This document shows positions 19,336 through 28,104 of a DNA stretch of 64,000 nt, in pieces; the first letter of the stretch is position 1; each line of letters starts with the position of its first letter. Both the position numbers and the translations under genes were made by a program. Below the pieces are notes generated by a model. The model was not told the origin of the DNA. It ran no database searches and worked only from the letters and a program-made list of their open reading frames with translations. Source of the DNA: UBA7803 sp040219135 (GTDB lineage Bacteria > Pseudomonadota > Gammaproteobacteria > Pseudomonadales > Azotimanducaceae); NCBI GenBank assembly GCA_040219135.1, contig JAVJTA010000002.1:186001-250000 (forward strand), in the 5' to 3' direction.

Positions 19336-19755
19336 TCAGGCCTCGATCACTTCGTAGCTGTGGCTGACCGTCACCCCGCCGCGCTGCAGCATGATGGAGG
19401 CGGAGCAGTACTTGTCCGCCGACAGCGTCACCGCCCGCGCCACCTTGTTCTCGTCCAGATCGCGCCCGCTGACCTTGAAGTGCAGATGAATGCGCGTGAA
19501 CACGTGCGGCGCCTCGGCGGCGCGCTCGGCGTCGAGTTCCGTCAGGCAACCGACGACGTTCTGACGTCCTTTCGTCAGAATGTTGACGACGTCGAACGAC
19601 GAGCAGCCGCCGAGGCCGATCAGCACCAGCTCCATCGGTCGCGCTCCGCGATTCTCGCCGCCGGCGTCGGCGGGGCCGTCGATCGCCACCGTGTGCCCCG
19701 AGTCGGCCACGGCGGTGAAGTGGACTCTGTCCTGCCAGCGGATCTCTGCGTGCAT
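19336..19755 (-). CDS. OsmC family protein
   Basis: 139 residues from the ATG at 19755 (MHAEIRWQDR). It has the OsmC/Ohr fold with both redox cysteines: LIGLGGCSSFDVV and SADKYCSASIML. The family reduces organic hydroperoxides or acts as a thiol-dependent peroxidase; this subgroup (YhfA-like) is less well defined. It lies upstream of and divergent from crp/vfr, a common arrangement in gammaproteobacteria. Confidence 0.88.
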   Translation of the reverse strand: MHAEIRWQDRVHFTAVADSGHTVAIDGPADAGGENRGARPMELVLIGLGGCSSFDVVNILTKGRQNVVGCLTELDAERAAEAPHVFTRIHLHFKVSGRDLDENKVARAVTLSADKYCSASIMLQRGGVTVSHSYEVIEA

Positions 19756-19871
19756 TTTCCCTGGGCCTGAGCAGTTGCGTCGTGGACGCAGTGAACCACG
19801 CGGCAGCGGTGTGGCGTAAGCCGGATAACGGAGAAAAGTTTCGCGCAATGTTCGGGCTGTGCCTCATGCGG

Positions 19872-19908
19872 GGTGTGAATTGGTGCCTTTTGTCGATTGC
19901 GTCACACC
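19872..19908. promoter_or_regulatory. Inverted half-sites TGTGA / TCACA upstream of vfr
   Basis: GGTGTGA (19872-19878) and TCACACC (19902-19908) form an inverted pair in the osmC-vfr gap. They match the two halves of a CRP/Vfr site but are about 23 nt apart instead of 6, so this is not a standard operator. It could be two half-sites or a looped arrangement for autoregulation. Confidence 0.3.
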
Positions 19909-19969
19909 GAGCCTCGATTTCTTTGCCATAGTTAATTTCAGCAAGAGGTTACGAAGGAGCGGAACGACG

Positions 19970-20683
19970 ATGCTGGCATCCAAGAACTCTCAGGCCACCG
20001 GCCTGACGGCGGGACGATCGGGTCCGGGCCGACCCCTCATGGCGAAGGGATTCAATGCGGCCGCCACGGACGAGGACGGTCATCTCGACGCGTTCCTGGC
20101 AGCGGCCCATCGCCGCAAGTACCCGGCCAAGAGCACGCTGATCTACGCAGGGGACAAGAGCGATTCGATCTACTACATCCTCAAGGGCTCGGTCACGGTG
20201 CTCGTCGAGGACGAGTCCGGCCGCGAGATCATCGTCTCTTACCTGAACAAGGGCGACTTCTTCGGCGAGATGCCGCTGTTCACCGAAGACACGCCACGCT
20301 CGGCGTGGGTGAAGGCCAAGTCGGAATGCGAGGTGGCGGAGCTGTCCTACGCCAAGTTCCGCGAGCTTGCCGAGAAGCACACCGAACTGCTCTACGCCGT
20401 GGGCCGGCAGATGGCCGAACGTCTGACCCGCACCACCCAGAAGGTCAGCGATCTGGCGTTCCTCGACGTCACCGGCCGCGTGGCGCGCACGCTGCTCGAG
20501 CTGACCAAGCAGCCGGATGCCATGACCCATCCCGACGGCATGCAGATCAAGATCACCCGCCAGGAAATCGGCCGCATCGTCGGCTGCTCCCGGGAGATGG
20601 TCGGCCGGGTGCTGAAGACTCTGGTGGACCAGGGCCTGGTCTCGGTCAAAGGCAAGACGATGGTGGTGTTCGGCACCCGCTGA
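19970..20683 (+). CDS. vfr: cAMP receptor protein (Vfr/CRP type)
   Basis: 237 residues from the ATG at 19970, preceded by AAGGAG at 10 nt. The N-terminus has about 25 residues more than E. coli CRP. The cyclic-nucleotide pocket reads GDFFGEMPLFTEDTPRSAWV, with the conserved glycines, glutamate and arginine-serine pair. A helix C dimer region follows, then a DNA-binding helix-turn-helix (TRQEIGRIVGCSREMVGRVLKTL) with the CRP-type R-E--R recognition residues. A global cAMP-dependent regulator is expected. It ends at a clear intrinsic terminator and adjoins trpGDC as in Pseudomonas. Confidence 0.93.
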   Translation: MLASKNSQATGLTAGRSGPGRPLMAKGFNAAATDEDGHLDAFLAAAHRRKYPAKSTLIYAGDKSDSIYYILKGSVTVLVEDESGREIIVSYLNKGDFFGEMPLFTEDTPRSAWVKAKSECEVAELSYAKFRELAEKHTELLYAVGRQMAERLTRTTQKVSDLAFLDVTGRVARTLLELTKQPDAMTHPDGMQIKITRQEIGRIVGCSREMVGRVLKTLVDQGLVSVKGKTMVVFGTR

Positions 20684-20705
20684 TCCGGGTAGCGCACGCT
20701 CCTGG

Positions 20706-20730
20706 AAAACGGGCCCTCGGGCCCGTTTTT
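20706..20730 (+). terminator. Intrinsic terminator of vfr
   Basis: AAAACGGGCCC, a two-base TC loop, then GGGCCCG and five T residues: a compact GC-rich hairpin with a T-run 22 nt after the vfr stop. The A-run upstream makes it bidirectional, and it also suits the convergent reductase gene ending at 20738. Confidence 0.92.
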
Positions 20731-20737
20731 CGTTGCC

Positions 20738-21694
20738 TCAGTAGAGTTCCAGCAGGCATCGTCCGGTGGGCTTCGCATGGCGTGCCAGGGCCGCCGCCGT
20801 CCACTGGGCCGCCGCCGTCTGCCGCAGCGGTCCGTCGATCTTCAGATAGCCGTCGGTCAGCCCCAGTCCCCCCAGCGCCTGATACACGCCGACCTGCATG
20901 CCGAGCACGCCGCACAGGTACAGGCGCGTGCGCGGGCTCGCCAGCAGGGCGCCGAAGTGGCTCGCGTCGTCGCGCAGGCAATCGGCCACGTAGCGGCCGC
21001 GACCGTCGGGCTCACGGCTGATGGCGGTGTGGTAGCGGAAGTTCCGGTGCCGGTCCGCGAGCCGCCGGAACTCATCGTCGTAGAGCAGGTCGGTGGTGTA
21101 AGGCGCGCCCATGATCAGCTCGATGCGTGACGCGCATGGCAGCGGCCGGCGCTCGAGCAGTTCCAGCAGCATCCCGCGAAACGGCGCGATACCGGTTCCC
21201 GTGGCGAGGAACAGGTAGTCGTGGGCGGCGGGGTCCGCCGGCAGCAGGAAGCGGCGGCCGTTGGGTCCCGAGATCGAGACCGGGTCGCCGGCTTTCAGAT
21301 CGCACAGGTAGTTGCTGCAGACGCCGAGAAACAGCCGGTGATCGGTGGCGTCATCGCCCGGCCGCTGAGGCTGGTGCTCGTCGATCAACCGCTTCGGGGT
21401 CGTCGACAGGTAGCGACCGGCGCCGTCTTCGCCCCAGCTCGGGCAGGCGATCGAGTACAGCCGCACCTTGTGCGCCCGGCCGCGCTCGTCGGTTCCGGGT
21501 GGAATGATGCCGAACGACTGGCCGGGCAGAAACGATCGCGCCAGGGGTGTGTCGCCGACGTCGAGCACCAGGTGTCTGACGAAGCTGGCCGATTTGCCCC
21601 GCAGACAGGGGTCGTTGCTGACCACGCGGGCCGTTGCCGGCCGGCTCGGCCGCACCAGGTTCATGATGACCTCGGGTGCGGGCGCCGAAGCCAT
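20738..21694 (-). CDS. Plant-type ferredoxin-NADP+ reductase
   Basis: 318 residues from the ATG at 21694 (an ATG at 21664 is possible). It has the plant/cyanobacterial FNR layout: FAD-binding RLYSIACPSWGEDG, the GVCSNYLCDLKAGDPV loop, the NADP-binding TGTGIAPFRGMLLELL, LYLCGVLGMQ, and a terminal tyrosine (CLLELY) that would stack on the flavin. Bacterial Fpr reductases lack this loop pattern. It would pass electrons between NADPH and a ferredoxin. No ferredoxin gene is adjacent. It lies downstream of trpC on the same strand, 89 nt away. Confidence 0.85.
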   Translation of the reverse strand: MASAPAPEVIMNLVRPSRPATARVVSNDPCLRGKSASFVRHLVLDVGDTPLARSFLPGQSFGIIPPGTDERGRAHKVRLYSIACPSWGEDGAGRYLSTTPKRLIDEHQPQRPGDDATDHRLFLGVCSNYLCDLKAGDPVSISGPNGRRFLLPADPAAHDYLFLATGTGIAPFRGMLLELLERRPLPCASRIELIMGAPYTTDLLYDDEFRRLADRHRNFRYHTAISREPDGRGRYVADCLRDDASHFGALLASPRTRLYLCGVLGMQVGVYQALGGLGLTDGYLKIDGPLRQTAAAQWTAAALARHAKPTGRCLLELY

Positions 21695-21783
21695 CAGCGG
21701 ATCCCGGGCGGTGACATGGTGCGGCCTCGCGTCGCGCAGAGGGCTTCGATGATACGCCCGCCCGCCGGCGGGGTGAATGGCGC

Positions 21784-22602
21784 TCAGCCGGCGTCGCTGG
21801 CGAACAGCGCGGCCAGCGCCTGGCCCGGATCGGCCGCGCGCATGAACGCCTCGCCGACCAGGAACGCGTGCACGCCGGCGCGATGCATGGCGGCGACGTC
21901 GTCCCGCGTACGGATTCCGCTCTCGGTGACCACCAGCACGTCGTCGGGAATCCGCGCCAGCAGATCGAAGGTGGTCTCGAGCCGGGTGTCGAAGGTCTTC
22001 AGGTCGCGGTTGTTGATGCCCACCAGGCGGGGCGCGAGGCCGAGGGCCAGGTCCAGTTCCGCGGCGTCGTGCACCTCGATCAGCACGTCCAGGCCGACGT
22101 CGATCGCCTGGTCGTAGAGCGCGCGCAGCCGTGCGGCGTCCAGTGCCGCAACGATCAGCAGCAGGCAGTCGGCGCCCAGCGCGCGCGTTTCCAGCACCTG
22201 ATAGGGGTCGACGATGAAGTCCTTGCGCAGCACCGGCAGGGTGACCGCGGCGCGCGCCGCCAGCAGGAAGTCCTCGTGGCCGGCGAAGAAGTCGTGGTCG
22301 GTGAGCACGGACAGGCAGGTGGCGCCGCCGGCCCGGTAGGCGCGGGCGATGGCGCTGGGGTGGAAGTCCTCGCGGATCACACCTTTGCTCGGCGATGCCT
22401 TCTTGATCTCGGCGATCACGGCGCTGCCACGGCCGGCCGCCGCCACCAGCGAGTCCGTGAAACCGCGCGGCGCGTCCGCGGTGGCCAGACGCCGCTCCAG
22501 CTCGCTGGCCGCGATGCGTCCGCGACGCCCGGCGATCTCCTCGTGCTTGCGCGCGACGATGCGGTCGAGGATGGTGCCGTCGGCGGTTCCGGTTCGCTTC
22601 AC
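21784..22602 (-). CDS. trpC: Indole-3-glycerol phosphate synthase
   Basis: 272 residues from a GTG at 22602 overlapping the trpD stop (GTGA). TIM barrel with the family signature: ILDRIVARKHEEIAGR, AEIKKASPSKGVI with the catalytic lysine, VLRKDFIVDPYQV, GINNRDLKTFD, VVTESGIRT. It forms indole-glycerol phosphate in tryptophan synthesis. It is monofunctional, without a fused TrpF, as in Pseudomonas. It is last in the trpGDC operon. Confidence 0.95.
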   Translation of the reverse strand: MKRTGTADGTILDRIVARKHEEIAGRRGRIAASELERRLATADAPRGFTDSLVAAAGRGSAVIAEIKKASPSKGVIREDFHPSAIARAYRAGGATCLSVLTDHDFFAGHEDFLLAARAAVTLPVLRKDFIVDPYQVLETRALGADCLLLIVAALDAARLRALYDQAIDVGLDVLIEVHDAAELDLALGLAPRLVGINNRDLKTFDTRLETTFDLLARIPDDVLVVTESGIRTRDDVAAMHRAGVHAFLVGEAFMRAADPGQALAALFASDAG

Positions 22603-23621
22603 GGCTGCGCCAGCTGCGAGCTGAGTCGCGCCAGTTGCTCCAGGCGCTCCCGGGCGCCGCCCGAGGCGATGGCTTCCCGGGCCAGGGTCACGCCCTCCGC
22701 CAGGCTGCCGGCGACGCCGGCGGCGTAGATGGCGGCGCCGGCGTTCAGGCTGACGATGTCGGCGGCGGCGGAGTCCGCTTCGCCCAGCGCCTGGCGCACC
22801 AGCGCGAGGCTGGTCTGCGGCGAATCCGAGCGCAGATCGTCCGCCGTCCGGCGACGGATGCCGAAGTCTTCCGGCGTGATCTCGTAGCCTTCGATGTTGC
22901 CGTCTTTCAGTTCCACCACATAGGTGCTGCCGTCGAGGGCGATTTCGTCCAATCCGTTGGAGTGCACTACCAGCACGTGCTCGGCACCGAGCAGTTTCAG
23001 CACCCGGGCCAGCATCTCCTGGAACTGCGGGCTGAACACACCCACCACCTGGCGCCTTGCTCCCGCCGGGTTGGTCAGCGGCCCGAGCAGGTTCATGAGC
23101 GTGCGCACGCCGAGTTCCTGGCGCACCGGGGCGGCGTGGCGCATGGCGCTGTGATGAGCCTGGGCGAACAGGAAGCCCACGCCCACCTCGCGGATACAGC
23201 GGGCGATCTGATCCGGTTTCAGGTCGAGATTGACTCCGGCGGCCTCGAGCACGTCGGCGCTGCCGCTGGCGCTGGTCATCTTGCGGTTGCCGTGTTTCGC
23301 GACGTGGGCGCCCGCGGCCGCCGCGACGAATGCCGCCGCGGTGGAGACGTTGAACAGCTTCGCGCCGCTGCCCCCGGTACCGCAGGTATCCACCAGATGG
23401 GGCACGTCGACGTCGACGCGCAGCGACAGGTCACGCATGGTCTCGGCGGCGCCGGCGATCTCCTCGGCGGTTTCGCCCTTGACCCGGAACGCCATCAGCA
23501 GCCCGCCGATCTGCGCCGGGGTCGCCGCGCCGGACATGACCTGGGCGAATACCTGGCGCGCCTCGTCCTGGCTCAGGTTCTTTCTCTCAGCCAGTCGTAC
23601 CAGTGCGGTCCGTATGTCCAT
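22599..23621 (-). CDS. trpD: Anthranilate phosphoribosyltransferase
   Basis: 340 residues from the ATG at 23621 (MDIRTALVRLAERKNL), the usual length; a longer upstream reading would run far into trpG. The PRPP/Mg site DTCGTGGSGAKLFNVST, KHGNRKMTSASGSADVLE and NLLGPLTNP are all present. It transfers phosphoribose to anthranilate. Its start overlaps the end of trpG by 35 nt and its stop overlaps trpC, implying translational coupling. Confidence 0.95.
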   Translation of the reverse strand: MDIRTALVRLAERKNLSQDEARQVFAQVMSGAATPAQIGGLLMAFRVKGETAEEIAGAAETMRDLSLRVDVDVPHLVDTCGTGGSGAKLFNVSTAAAFVAAAAGAHVAKHGNRKMTSASGSADVLEAAGVNLDLKPDQIARCIREVGVGFLFAQAHHSAMRHAAPVRQELGVRTLMNLLGPLTNPAGARRQVVGVFSPQFQEMLARVLKLLGAEHVLVVHSNGLDEIALDGSTYVVELKDGNIEGYEITPEDFGIRRRTADDLRSDSPQTSLALVRQALGEADSAAADIVSLNAGAAIYAAGVAGSLAEGVTLAREAIASGGARERLEQLARLSSQLAQP

Positions 23622-24204
23622 GGTCAGCTCCGGTGAGGAAATTGCGCAGCAGGTCGTGGCCGACCCGGGTGAGAATGGATTCGGGATGGAACTGCACGCC
23701 CTCGATGGGGTGCTCGCGGTGCCTGAGTCCCATGATCTCATCCATGCTGCCATCCGCATGCTCGGTCCAGGCGGTGATCTCCAGAACGTCCGGAAGGGAG
23801 TCGCGCTCGACGATCAGTGAGTGGTAGCGGGTGGCCTCGAAAGGCTGCGGCAGGTCGCGGAACACGCCGCCGTTGTCGTGGTGGATCCACGAGGTCTTGC
23901 CGTGCATGACCTCCCGGGCACGCACCACCCGGCCACCGAACACCTGGCCAAGACTCTGATGTCCGAGGCAGACGCCCAGGGTCGGAACGCGCGGTCCGAA
24001 AGTGCGGATCACGTCCATGCTGATCCCCGCCTGGTCGGGGGTACACGGTCCGGGCGAAATGACGATCATCGCCGGGGCCAGACGTTCGATCTCCCCCAGG
24101 CTGATCTCGTCGTTGCGGTACACGGTCACCTCGGCGCCCAGCTGACCCAGGTACTGGACGATGTTGTACGTGAAGGAATCGTAGTTATCGATCATCAGCA
24201 GCAT
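23587..24204 (-). CDS. trpG: Anthranilate synthase component II (glutamine amidotransferase)
   Basis: 205 residues. Class I amidotransferase: MLLMIDNYDSFTYNIVQYL, oxyanion SPGPCTPDQAG, nucleophile cysteine in LGVCLGHQSLGQ, catalytic His/Glu in GVQFHPESI. It supplies ammonia to TrpE; in many bacteria the same protein also serves aminodeoxychorismate synthase. It is first in trpGDC. trpE is not adjacent but lies 4.3 kb away on the same strand, beyond an RND exporter and two other genes. Confidence 0.95.
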   Translation of the reverse strand: MLLMIDNYDSFTYNIVQYLGQLGAEVTVYRNDEISLGEIERLAPAMIVISPGPCTPDQAGISMDVIRTFGPRVPTLGVCLGHQSLGQVFGGRVVRAREVMHGKTSWIHHDNGGVFRDLPQPFEATRYHSLIVERDSLPDVLEITAWTEHADGSMDEIMGLRHREHPIEGVQFHPESILTRVGHDLLRNFLTGADHGHTDRTGTTG

Positions 24205-24240
24205 GTCGGCACGACCTCGTAGTCTCGATTCGAAGGTGCA

Positions 24241-24336
24241 GCCCGCGTTGGCCGCGGGCGCGGTTGCTCAGGCAGTCGGCAAAGTGCTCGGAGCCCGCCA
24301 GCGCAGGGCCGCGGCTGTGATGGTTGATGGGTGCAT
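24241..24336 (-). promoter_or_regulatory. Possible trp leader: short ORF plus hairpin
   Basis: The 303-nt gap before trpG (24205-24507) holds no full gene. On the minus strand an ATG at 24336 opens a 22-codon frame (MHPSTITAAALRWRAPSTLP, then TA) with a single Trp codon, ending at 24268. Nine nt later a 7-bp stem with a 5-nt loop (24241-24259, GCCCGCG/CGCGGGC) precedes trpG. Leader-controlled trp genes are known in Pseudomonas, but one Trp codon and no T-run make this weak. Confidence 0.25.
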
Positions 24337-24507
24337 GGCGTCGTTTCGTACGGGACGGCGTATCTTACCCGCCCGAGCGGCATCGCACGAGTCGTCGGAC
24401 AGTTGCGCGCCGCGCCCTGTACGCCGGCGCTGGTCGTGGCATGATTGGGTTCCGGTCGGGCGCGTGCCCCGCGCTCAGCCGGATCCTGCAGGCAGGGGAG
24501 AGCTGGC

Positions 24508-24999
24508 ATGAAACGGTCGATATGCGGGTGTCTGGTCGGGATTTCCCTCGGGCTGGTCGGCTGCGCCGCCTCCGGACCGGCGGCCGAAGAACGTCAGGCC
24601 CAGGCGCAGGCCAGGCAGGAAGCGTTGCAGGATATCCTCAGCACGCCGCTAAGCGCGGCGGATTACACCGGCGATCAGGAACGCTGTCTGTCCAGTTACG
24701 CGTACCGCAGCGTCGACGTTCTCGACGATCAGCATGTCGTGTTCAAGGGGTCCGGCGAGCGGCTGTGGCTGAACAAGCTGCGCACGCGCTGCATTGGTCT
24801 GCGACCAGACGAGATTCTGCAGTTCGAGATGCGCAACAACCGCGTGTGCGATCTCGACAACTTCCAGGCGATGGACAGTTTCATGTACACGGCGCGGACC
24901 AGCGGCACCTGCACGCTGGGCAAGTTCATGCCCGTGTCGCCGGAGCAGATGGAGGCGATCGAGCTGGCGTTCAAGGAGTCGCGCGACTCCGGATCGTGA
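24508..24999 (+). CDS. DUF6491-like lipoprotein
   Basis: 163 residues from the ATG at 24508, with GGGGAG seven nt upstream. The signal peptide ends in the lipobox LGLVGCAAS; a glutamine-rich stretch follows. The mature domain has a spaced set of four cysteines (ERCLSSYAY, RTRCIGL, NRVCDLDNF, GTCTLGKF), as in the small DUF6491 proteins, probably two disulfides. Function unknown. It stands alone between divergent trpG and convergent pncC. Confidence 0.65.
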   Translation: MKRSICGCLVGISLGLVGCAASGPAAEERQAQAQARQEALQDILSTPLSAADYTGDQERCLSSYAYRSVDVLDDQHVVFKGSGERLWLNKLRTRCIGLRPDEILQFEMRNNRVCDLDNFQAMDSFMYTARTSGTCTLGKFMPVSPEQMEAIELAFKESRDSGS

Positions 25000-25020
25000 G
25001 CACGCGGAAGCCGCAGCGGA

Positions 25021-25515
25021 CTAGCGGTCGAGAATCGTGCGCAGTCCCTCCAGGGCGATGGCCACCGCCTGCTCGCGGACCTCGGCGCGGCTGCCTGCCA
25101 GCTCGTAGCGCGACGTCTGCACGCAGTGCGGGTCCGGGGTCTGTACCGCCCAGCCAAACCACACTGTACCCACCGGGCTCAACAGCTCGCCGCCGTCCGG
25201 TCCGGCGACCCCGGTCACCGCGACGCTGATGCGCGCATCACAGGCTGTCAGCGCGCCCTCTGCCATCTCCCGTACGGTCGGCTCGCTCACCGCGCCGTAC
25301 TGGTCCAGCGTGCGCTGGCGCACGCCGATCATGCGGGTCTTGGCCGACAGCCGGTAGGTGACGAACGCGCCTTCGAACCAGTCCGAGCTGCCCGGTCGGC
25401 TGGTCAGCTCGGCGGCGATCATGCCTCCGGTGCAGGATTCCGCCGTTACCAGGGTCAGCTCGTTGTCGGTCAGGAGCCTGGCAACGGCATCGATCAGTTG
25501 AATGTTGGAACTCAT
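25021..25515 (-). CDS. pncC: Nicotinamide-nucleotide amidohydrolase (CinA C-terminal family)
   Basis: 164 residues from the ATG at 25515. Single-domain CinA-type deamidase: LVTAESCTGGMIAAELT, FEGAFVTYRLSAKTRMIGV, ISVAVTGVAGPDGG. It converts nicotinamide mononucleotide to nicotinate mononucleotide in pyridine nucleotide recycling, in the cytoplasm. In many gammaproteobacteria this gene precedes recA; here it is next to an RND exporter and a lipoprotein, and recA is not in the window. Confidence 0.9.
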   Translation of the reverse strand: MSSNIQLIDAVARLLTDNELTLVTAESCTGGMIAAELTSRPGSSDWFEGAFVTYRLSAKTRMIGVRQRTLDQYGAVSEPTVREMAEGALTACDARISVAVTGVAGPDGGELLSPVGTVWFGWAVQTPDPHCVQTSRYELAGSRAEVREQAVAIALEGLRTILDR

Positions 25516-25622
25516 GCCCGAACAATAGCGGCTTCTCACTCCGCGCGGACACCGGTATTTCTACCAAGATTCTCGATGGCCTGGCTCAGGGTTACCTGAA
25601 GCTGCTGGCGTTTCCGCGCGCA

Positions 25623-28052
25623 GTGCTGGGCGCACTGGCTGTGCTGCTGCTGGTGGCCGGCTACTACGCCACCCAGTTCAGCTTCGACGCGTCGTCCGAC
25701 ACCCTGGTGGTGAGAGGCGACCCGGAGCTTGCCACCTATCTGCGGGTGTCGGAACAGTTCGGCGGCGACGAGTTCCTGCTGATGACGTTCCGCCCGGACC
25801 AGGGCGGTGCGCTCGCCCCGGAGAACCTCGACACCCTGGCACGTCTGTCAGAGGACCTGATGACCGTGGACGGCGTGGCGGGAGTGTTCTCGATCCTCGA
25901 CGTACCGCTGCTGGAGAGTCCCCCGCTACCCATCGCCGAGCTGGCAGACGGTTTCCGTACCCTGCAGTCGCCCGGGGTGGATCGAGATCTGGCGCGTCGC
26001 GAACTGACCGGCAGCCCGCTGTTCAGCGAGCTGCTGATCACCGACGACGCGGAAACCAGCGCGCTGCGCATCGGTCTGGCGCTGGACGGCGATCTGCTGC
26101 GGGTGGACCGGGAGCGGGCCGCGCTGCGGACCCGGCAGCGCGAGCTCGAGGCCGCGGGCGAGGCGCTTTCAGGGGCAGAACTTGCGCGCCTTGAGGAGCT
26201 GGAAGCCCGCCACGACGTGCTCCGGCAGGCTTACGTGGACAAGCGCGAGCGGCTCATCGCCGAGGTGCGCGACATCCGTGGGCGCTACGAGCAGTACGGA
26301 ATGCTGCACCTCGGTGGTGTGCCGATGATTGCCGCGGACATGGTCGACTTCGTCAAGGACGATCTGCTGCTGTTCGGCACTTCGGTCGTGGTGCTCATCA
26401 TGGGGGTGCTGTTCGCCTTCTTCCGGCGCTGGCGCTGGGTGTTTCTGCCCATACTCACCAGCGCCGTCACCGTGCTCTACACGGTGGCGATTCTCGCCGC
26501 TGCGCAGATGCCGGCCACGGTGGTCTCGTCGAACTTCATGGCGCTGCTCGCCATCATCACCATTTCGCTGACCATTCACCTGATTGTGCGCCACCGCGAA
26601 CTGGCGTTCCGCGAGCCGAACCTGTCGCCGGGCGAACTGGTGCGCGAGACCATGTCCAGCAAGTTCGCGCCGTGTCTGTACAACGCTCTGACGACCATGG
26701 CGGCCTTCGGCTCGCTGATGGCTGCCCGCATCGTCCCGGTGGAGCAGTTCGGTTTCATGATGGTGCTCGGTATCGGCGTCGGCATGTTCGTCACGTTCAC
26801 CTTCTTTCCCGCCGTGCTGCTGCTGCTGCCGGCCGGGCGCGCGGCGCCGAACCTGAATGAGGAATTCGCCCTGACCCGCGTCATGGGGCGATGGGCGCGC
26901 TGGCACTACGTCGGCGTCACCAGCGTCGGCGCAATCTGCGCGCTGCTCGCCGCCTACGGCATCAGCCAGGTCTCCATGGACAACCGCTTCCTGGAGTATT
27001 TCCAGGAGGACACCGACATCTATCAGGGCATGCATTTCGTCGATCGCAATCTCGGAGGGACGATACCGTTCGACGTAGTCGTGCGGTTCGAACCCTACGA
27101 GCCGATCGAGGCGGAGGACGACTTCTTCGCCGTGGAGGAAGAGACCTATCCCGAGCGCTACTGGTTTACCCGCACCAAGCTCGACCGGCTGCTCGCGCTG
27201 CACCGCTATCTCGACGAGCGTCCGGAAGTCGGCAAGGTGCTTTCGGTGGCGTCCCTCGACCTGGTGTCGCGCCGCCTCACCGACGGCCAGCCGCTGTCCA
27301 GCGCCGAAATTGCCGGCGTGCTCGGCGCGCTGCCGCAGGACCTGCGTGCAGAGCTGATCGACCCCTATGCCGACCCGTCCAGCGGCGAGCTGCGCCTGAA
27401 CGGCCGGATCGTCGAGAGCGGGCCGTCCTTCGATCGCGCGGCGCTGGTCGAGGACATCCGCCGCTTCGCCTCCGAGGATCTCGGGTTCGCGCGTGAGGAT
27501 GTGGTGGTCACCGGCATGATGGTGATGTTCGACAACATGCTCAAGCAGCTCTTCAGCTCCCAGGTGGACACCCTGGCCTACGTGCTGCTGGCGGCCCTGG
27601 TGATGTTCCTGATTCTGCTGCGCTCGGTCACCTACGCGATCCTCGGCGTGATCCCCAACGTGCTCGCGGCGGCGGCGGTGATCGCCTTCATGGGCTATGC
27701 CGGCATTTCCCTCGACATGATGACGATCACCATCGCTGCGATCAGCGTCGGCATCGGCGTCGACGACGCCATCCACTACCTGCACCGGTTCCGCGAGGAA
27801 CGGGAACGGGACAACGACGTCCGCCTCGCGGTGGCGTGGAGTCACGCCACTATTGGTCGCGCCATGTACTTCACCTCGTTGACCATCATCGTCGGCTTCT
27901 CGGTGCTGATGCTTTCGAACTTCGTGCCCACCCAGCTGTTCGGGCTGCTCACCGCGGTGGCCATGGTGCTGGCGCTGGTGGCCAATCTGGCGCTGCTGCC
28001 GAGCCTGCTGGTGCTGTTCCTGGGGCCGCCGCGGCGCGACCTTCCCGTTTGA
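25623..28052 (+). CDS. RND/MMPL-family exporter
   Basis: 809 residues from the GTG at 25623. The true N-terminus probably lies upstream: the frame stays open and protein-like (ILDGLAQGYLKLLAFPRA) back to ATT codons at 25569 and 25557, but without ATG, GTG or TTG. Two MMPL modules are seen, each a periplasmic domain followed by a cluster of membrane helices (about residues 245-400 and 640-805). The periplasmic region of the first includes an acidic/basic coiled coil at about 155-220. It resembles the COG1033 group of predicted exporters; substrate unknown, possibly lipids or hopanoid-like molecules. No membrane-fusion protein or outer-membrane factor gene adjoins. Confidence 0.8.
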   Translation: MLGALAVLLLVAGYYATQFSFDASSDTLVVRGDPELATYLRVSEQFGGDEFLLMTFRPDQGGALAPENLDTLARLSEDLMTVDGVAGVFSILDVPLLESPPLPIAELADGFRTLQSPGVDRDLARRELTGSPLFSELLITDDAETSALRIGLALDGDLLRVDRERAALRTRQRELEAAGEALSGAELARLEELEARHDVLRQAYVDKRERLIAEVRDIRGRYEQYGMLHLGGVPMIAADMVDFVKDDLLLFGTSVVVLIMGVLFAFFRRWRWVFLPILTSAVTVLYTVAILAAAQMPATVVSSNFMALLAIITISLTIHLIVRHRELAFREPNLSPGELVRETMSSKFAPCLYNALTTMAAFGSLMAARIVPVEQFGFMMVLGIGVGMFVTFTFFPAVLLLLPAGRAAPNLNEEFALTRVMGRWARWHYVGVTSVGAICALLAAYGISQVSMDNRFLEYFQEDTDIYQGMHFVDRNLGGTIPFDVVVRFEPYEPIEAEDDFFAVEEETYPERYWFTRTKLDRLLALHRYLDERPEVGKVLSVASLDLVSRRLTDGQPLSSAEIAGVLGALPQDLRAELIDPYADPSSGELRLNGRIVESGPSFDRAALVEDIRRFASEDLGFAREDVVVTGMMVMFDNMLKQLFSSQVDTLAYVLLAALVMFLILLRSVTYAILGVIPNVLAAAAVIAFMGYAGISLDMMTITIAAISVGIGVDDAIHYLHRFREERERDNDVRLAVAWSHATIGRAMYFTSLTIIVGFSVLMLSNFVPTQLFGLLTAVAMVLALVANLALLPSLLVLFLGPPRRDLPV

Positions 28053-28104
28053 GGGCGCGATCCGGCGGGTTCGGGGACCTGTTGCGGTTGAGTTGTCTGC
28101 CGTC

